This document shows positions 31,568 to 35,899 of a stretch of DNA of 35,899 nt, in pieces. Source of the DNA: Suillus spraguei (taxonomy: Eukaryota > Basidiomycota > Agaricomycetes > Boletales > Suillaceae). Positions within the stretch are counted from its first letter, which is position 1; every line of letters starts with the position of its first letter. The stretch spans positions 1 through 35,899 of the forward strand of contig JABCPU010000601.1 in NCBI GenBank assembly GCA_016800925.1, read 5' to 3'. Under the pieces are notes generated by a model. The model ran no database searches and was not told the DNA's origin. It saw only the letters and a program-made list of their open reading frames with translations. The position numbers and the translations under genes were made by a program.

Positions 31568-33000
31568 CTACATGTCAATGTCATTGAATGAATCATCTAA
31601 CAAGCCCCACTGCTGTAAGATAACTTGATAGTCCTCCCACATGCTATGCGCAATGCGATCACGCCTCCTTCATGCCTCTGTCTCCACTGGACTGGTTGTC
31701 GTCATCAGGATCCCCTGATGGTCAGGGTTATCATAATCAAAGTTATTGTTGTTGTTGTCATTGTCATCCATAAGAGCTTGTTCATCATGGTTGTGGGCAT
31801 GTATAAAATTATGCATTGCACATAAGCAGCAGGTATACGTGCCTATGGAACATTCAGGTGACAGTAAGAGACCGTAAAAACAGTATAGAAGTCAAAGAGA
31901 ATGTAAAAATGACATGAGTATGGATAGTACATAGGACAGCAGGTATACGTGCCTGAATGTTCATAGGATACTCAGGCGACAGTAAAAGAATGCGAAAATG
32001 GTGTTTTAACATGCCAAAGATACGCTCAATCACGTTTCGAGCAGATGCTTATCGTAAATTGAACAGCTCTTCTTTATTTGTGGATCTGCAAATATAAATA
32101 AACATTAGAAGGCTTTGAGTATGAAGGGAATAAAACGCACCTGGTATTGGCAGGTCCCCATTCAGCTAAATGATACCGGACACTGCGGTAGGGGACTAAG
32201 AGCTCGCCTCACAAAGGGAACCCTGCATCAGCCAGAAAATACTTGCCAGGAGGTACATATAAGCCTCCTGCATGAGCCTCATCATAAAGGCATGCATCTG
32301 TAGCTGATCCCTCCCAGCCAGTGAGAGCATATGAGAACTCAAGGTTGAAGTTGCTAGCAAAGAGACAGTTCTGCGAAAGAATCTTCTTGCGATTCCGATA
32401 TGCAGGGCGATCAGATGACGGGGGGTGTGCATGGATGTGACTGCCATCAATGGCACCCAAGGTCCTTGAAATATGGCCAGAACTTCAGATTGTTACGGAT
32501 TGTGCTAGGGATGTCGTCAGTGTCATTAGGAGAGTGTACATGATGGGTGTAGTATGGGGGGGATGCAAAAATGGACAACATCTTGCAGAAATATCTACAA
32601 TTAGGTGTAAGCTTACAAACATCATAAATAATGAGAATCTTACTTTGAAATAGTGTCATTTGACTGTTGAAATCGCTCGCCAACATGATGGACAGTCAGT
32701 CCTGTGACACATGTATACAAAAATATAGCAAGTTGTTCTTCAAGGGAAACATATCGTGAGCTTGCATGACCAAGGCACAAAGCTCTGAAATGAGTGAGTG
32801 AAAGGTATCTGCATGCATCCCCGGTTCACAGCGTATACGCTCTGGGTGCCCCAAAATAAGCTCCATCACCCACTCTTGACCTGAGAGGGCCGATGTAACA
32901 AACATATTGGCCTGGCTTAAAACCCCATATTTTGACACTCGTCTCACGTCTGCATGAGTTACCACTAGTCCATGGCCTTCTTACCCCTTTAGCAGTAACC
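31568..33000 (-). pseudogene. HARBI1-type DDE transposase, inactive
   Basis: Read 5' to 3' on the minus strand: MFVTSALSGQEWVMELILG, HPERIRCEPGMHADTFHSLI, then LEEQLAIFLYTCVTGLTVHH (after a frame change near 32745), VGERFQQSNDTISK, an intron (32650-32600, GTAAGA to TTGTAG), then FCKMLSIFASPPYYTHHV, LKFWPYFKD, GAIDGSHIHAHPP (first catalytic Asp, after a frame change near 32457), LTGWEGSATDACLYDEAHAG (second Asp), YVPPGKYFLADAGFPL and YHLAEWGPANTR. After another intron comes ELFNLR, a TAA in place of the usual His codon, then ASARNVIERIFGMLK (catalytic Glu). The end reads MWEDYQVILQQWGLLDDSF and a TAG at 31570-31568. At least two frameshifts and one nonsense codon. Confidence 0.75.
31825..32045. 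repeat. 110-bp imperfect tandem duplication inside the transposase gene
   Basis: The block beginning GCAGCAGGTATACGTGCCT at 31827 recurs 110 bp later (31937, GACAGCAGGTATACGTGCCT). Both copies continue with ATTCAGGTGACAGTAAGAG-like sequence. It falls in the C-terminal coding part (minus strand QARIPAVLCT) and is another inactivating change. Confidence 0.6.
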
Positions 33001-33060
33001 GGTGGCATCCCATGCTTACCGCATACCGTACCAACTGCCACACCACGTTCCACGAACTGA

Positions 33061-33867
33061 TGTTCCTTCCATGTCCTTGCCGCATCCGCATAGCTCCATT
33101 TGGTGCGTAGTTTGTTTCCTGTTCGTTATCACTGATTCCACGGCAAGCGTTATTACATGTTGCCTCGTGCCGCAGTGCCTCGCGCTATGTTTACTTACGG
33201 CAGTTACTACACTCCAGCGCTACTGATCTCGCCTAGAGTATTCTGAGTACATATAATTAGGATATAAGCACCGTGTACCCCACACAATAGAGCACCTGAT
33301 TTTACACCATCACACGTACTATAGGTCAGGATTATTGTCTAGCTCTGGATCAACCCAGTAGTGGACGTAGTCTTTAAAGTTCCCTTATCGCTCGTTAATA
33401 CATCACGCTCGTTCTCCGTTACCGCCGGCATACCACTGGACTTTTGATTGTTACTTTTGACTGAACTTCTCACGCTCCACTACTTTACCGCTGAAAGTAC
33501 CGCGGACTTCTTTACTGTTTCTTTGCACTGCTCGCAAGCTTACCGCTACTGCTGAGACCACCGCTCGACATCGCTCGCTAGATGCAACTGTTACTGACCT
33601 TATCTCAATGACGGTAGCACCGCAGCGCATGATGCTAGTTCCAGCGTATCATCGCTGACCGCGGCAACTTACTGCTGACTCGGACGCTTGTTTCACAAAT
33701 AAGTTAGACTCGAACTTGACCATACTAAATAGGCATCCCCCTTTAGGGTCGAATGCTCTTGTTCTTACAAGTGAAGCAGACTGGATGGAGCGCAAGACTC
33801 GCATACTAGTTTAGGCCGTGGTTTATCTACAGCCCAAGCTAGGTTGTATCTTTACACCGATGTATGA
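33061..33867. other. Non-genic, pyrimidine-rich strand with recurrent TACCGCT words (33400-33700)
   Basis: No open frame has recognised content. Words such as TTACCGCTG, CTTACCGCTACTGCTG, ACCGCTCGACATCGCTCGC and CGCTGACCGC recur at irregular spacing. Comparable sequence occurs at 35575-35850. It could be part of a retrotransposon leader or LTR, which I could not confirm. Confidence 0.4.
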
Positions 33868-34104
33868 TTATGGCTCAGGTATAGAGTCTTGTAGGAGGGT
33901 CTGTGTAGCAGTAAGAAGCATGCTGATAACTGGCGCAACATGTCGGAGAATTCGAGTGTGATCTCGCCGGAATATATGACCACCTGCTGGCTGAGCAGCC
34001 TGAGCCTGAGTGAACAGTCTGATCAAGGGTTCAATGGCATCCATCAATTGAGTGAGCAGTGAGCGATGGTCCAATAGATAACAAACCCCAGTACTACACT
34101 TCAT
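33868..34104 (-). CDS. Unrecognised 78-codon open frame
   Basis: Reads MDAIEPLIRLFTQAQAAQP, then GHIFRRDHTRILRHVAPVIS. The composition is protein-like (amphipathic, no low complexity), but no family is recognised and there is no start context or neighbouring exon to support it. It might be a piece of a transposon gene. Low confidence. Confidence 0.2.
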   Translation of the reverse strand: MKCSTGVCYLLDHRSLLTQLMDAIEPLIRLFTQAQAAQPAGGHIFRRDHTRILRHVAPVISMLLTATQTLLQDSIPEP

Positions 34105-34849
34105 AGGGTTGAGACTCAGCCATCGGCAGAACTATGCGACGTTACTTAATTCTTTGACCTGGATCGAATTCACATTACCTTGGGTTACCGAACTAGCTCT
34201 AAATGCTTGATGCTTTGAGACCGTCCACCATGGATGCGAAAAGTGTTACCTTTCATACCCAAGTCACACGGATACATCCTTCCTCCGAGTCTCACCTTAT
34301 TACTTCACTGCTGTCCTCAATCCACATGCTTCCAGTCCCTGTTACTATATAACTTGTTATCTTTGTCTACATTCAGCCCTTTTCCCTCGTTACTGACACA
34401 TTATTTTAAGTCGCCGCTGATAAACACTGTACAGCCTCATTGTCCTGTCAAAAACTAACTCACTCGATCTTCACCCCTCTTTATTTTCTGTGGTGCATCC
34501 ATGACGAAACCTTATCATTCTCTGTATAACTAGCTCATGTACACTCTGGTATAAATAGTGAATTCTATCCTAGAAGATTCCTGCTCACAAGCACCTCAGA
34601 AAAGCCCTTGAATCAATTTTACACTGAGGTCTCTGGTGATTAGGCAAGCAGAGTCCCCCAGCTTCATGCTCGGGGGACTCGAACAAGTTTTATTTGCGAA
34701 TTGAGAGACTGAAATACAAAACACGGCAGTATAAGTGAAAAGGACTCGAAACTCGAAAGATGTGCTTGAATGAGTCATGAAACTAGTTCTAGACCAATAA
34801 GAAAAAAGAATGAGTGACGAAAGACAACAATAGAATGCTAAAGGGCTTA

Positions 34850-34877
34850 TTTTTTTTTTTTTTTTTTTTTTTTTTTT
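34850..34877. repeat. Poly-T tract of 28 bases
   Basis: An uninterrupted run of 28 T, followed by GTTTTTTGTTTTG. On the minus strand this is an A-rich tail, as left by LINE or SINE retroposition, but no element body is recognised beside it. Its exact length is liable to assembly error. Confidence 0.7.
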
Positions 34878-35574
34878 GTTTTTTGTTTTGTGGTCTTGAT
34901 GCCTTAACATTGAGAGCCTGAGAGAAGTGAAATTGCCATCGAGTAAGAGCATGGTGTTCTGCTATGTTCTGTGGGAGCATGAGCGCACAAAGTGGGCTGA
35001 CATGCACATTATTGTGTACATGAAAAATGGGTTGAGAAGGCGCATCAACTGGGCCATGAAGATGTGTTTGTCAAGTTTTGTGATTCACGCTGTAGCGAAC
35101 AAAGTCACGCTGACCATGAAAGTGCCATTTTAGACAAGTGTCTTGTTACCTTCTACAGCGGCTACCGAGAAAACACCTATAGCAAGCATTACCCCTTTTC
35201 GCTTCGCGGTACCTGTTTTCGCTCCATGGATCCTTGCCCCTTACCGAATCTCACTACTGATGTCCTCCTGTCCATTCCATTTCCATAAGATTCATTGGTG
35301 CGTAGCATATTCGTTTCCGCCGTTACTAAAGCTACGGCAAGACTTACCTTACCTTCCGTGATGCCGCTTGCTCGCTGCATGCCTCTTAGCTAAATTTCTA
35401 TCTCACTATCTCTTACTCTCGCTATGTATTCGGCCATTCAGGCACATGTTAAAAGGGATCTTCGCATATTCCAGTACTTTACTTTCCCTTATGGTACACA
35501 CGGTACTAGGAATTGTACCAACTACTGTCTCTAATGGAATAAAGTCTTTCGCCGAAGTCACTGTCTCTTAAGAA

Positions 35575-35850
35575 TTGTTTTACTGCGCACGCACCACCTC
35601 TTTACCGCTTCCCGCACTTCACCGCTTGCACACGCTTTCCCGTGCTTCACTGCTTGTGCTACGCTTTCCACGCTCACTTGCTTGCGCTATCTTTCCTCGC
35701 TTCATCGCTGATGCTTCACCGCTTGTTTTACCCCAGTTTCCACGCCTTACGCAGTTTTACCGCACACACTACCGCAGTTTTACCACTTTGCTACTGCTTT
35801 CCCCATGCTTACTGCTTAGTATACCGCTAGTTCCCACAGACCAAGGTCAC
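35575..35850. repeat. Degenerate CCGCTT/CGCTTTCC-rich tract
   Basis: CACCGCTTG, TACCGCTTCC, ACACGCTTTCCC, CTACGCTTTCCACGC and similar words repeat every 10-25 bp on the plus strand with few purines. No fixed period is seen. It resembles 33400-33700 in composition and word use. Confidence 0.45.
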
Positions 35851-35899
35851 CGCTAGCATCTCGCTGCCTCTGACGGCAGTCTTGGCACCACAGGTTGGG

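Larger units (their letters stand above)
29986..33060. mobile_element. Degenerate PIF/Harbinger-type DNA transposon
   Basis: The element carries the two genes typical of PIF/Harbinger elements, here convergent: a Myb/SANT-like ORF1 on the plus strand (30271-31498) and a HARBI1-type DDE transposase on the minus strand (about 33000-31568), their 3' ends about 70 bp apart. I could not identify terminal inverted repeats or the expected 3-bp target duplication, so both boundaries are approximate. The transposase has frameshifts and a nonsense codon, so the copy is inactive. Confidence 0.7.
34105..35899. other. Non-genic end of the window
   Basis: No gene is recognised. It contains a 28-base T tract (34850-34877) followed by a T-rich tail, and from about 35575 to 35850 a pyrimidine-rich stretch in which CCGCTT, CACGCTTTCC and CACCGCTTG recur. 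Confidence 0.45.

Overview
The window looks like nuclear DNA of an Agaricomycete (mushroom-forming basidiomycete). The evidence is short introns of about 50-65 bp, very small exons, NACHT-type NLR relics, a DUF6533-type membrane protein, a fungal PDK1-type kinase, a secreted A1 aspartic peptidase and a PIF/Harbinger transposon with separate Myb/SANT and DDE genes. All gene models were spliced by hand from the sequence; no database search was run.

Left third (1-16.8 kb): a decayed, rearranged duplication zone. Four same-strand relics of one NACHT-NLR family lie at 1-1950 (A, 3' half), 6206-7200 (B, internal cassette), 8430-11573 (C, the only one with Walker A and B) and 15836-16700 (D, most decayed). 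Each carries, at the same place near its C-terminal module, a 27-bp minisatellite encoding nine-residue repeats such as DWLQTQGGR. The unit is free of stops in all six frames. Between the NLR relics are two or three broken copies of an unrecognised conserved fungal gene on the minus strand (P1, P2, P3), plus two anonymous duplicated segments (X, Y) whose order differs between the two loci.

Middle (13.7-20.4 kb): two gene-like loci. One, on the minus strand, is a 7-exon type II membrane glycosyltransferase resembling O-fucosyltransferases. The other, on the plus strand, is an 8-exon PDK1/Pkh-type kinase with a C-terminal PH-like region. Each is open and correctly phased except for one missing base beside a short homopolymer, so these are either sequencing errors or very recent lesions.

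Right (21.2-28.8 kb): a head-to-head pair of paralogous DUF6533-type genes. The plus-strand copy (24702-26391) is intact, with 15 exons and 309 codons. The minus-strand copy is broken. Both share two consecutive two-nucleotide exons that together complete a Gly-Cys dipeptide. A secreted aspartic peptidase of 415 residues follows, with altered residues in both catalytic triads.

Far right (29.5-35.9 kb): a minisatellite, a degenerate Harbinger element with convergent ORF1 and transposase genes, then low-complexity, pyrimidine-rich DNA with a 28-T tract and no recognisable gene.

The strongest candidates for something new are the six-frame-open repeat inside the NLR family and the conserved pair of 2-nt exons.
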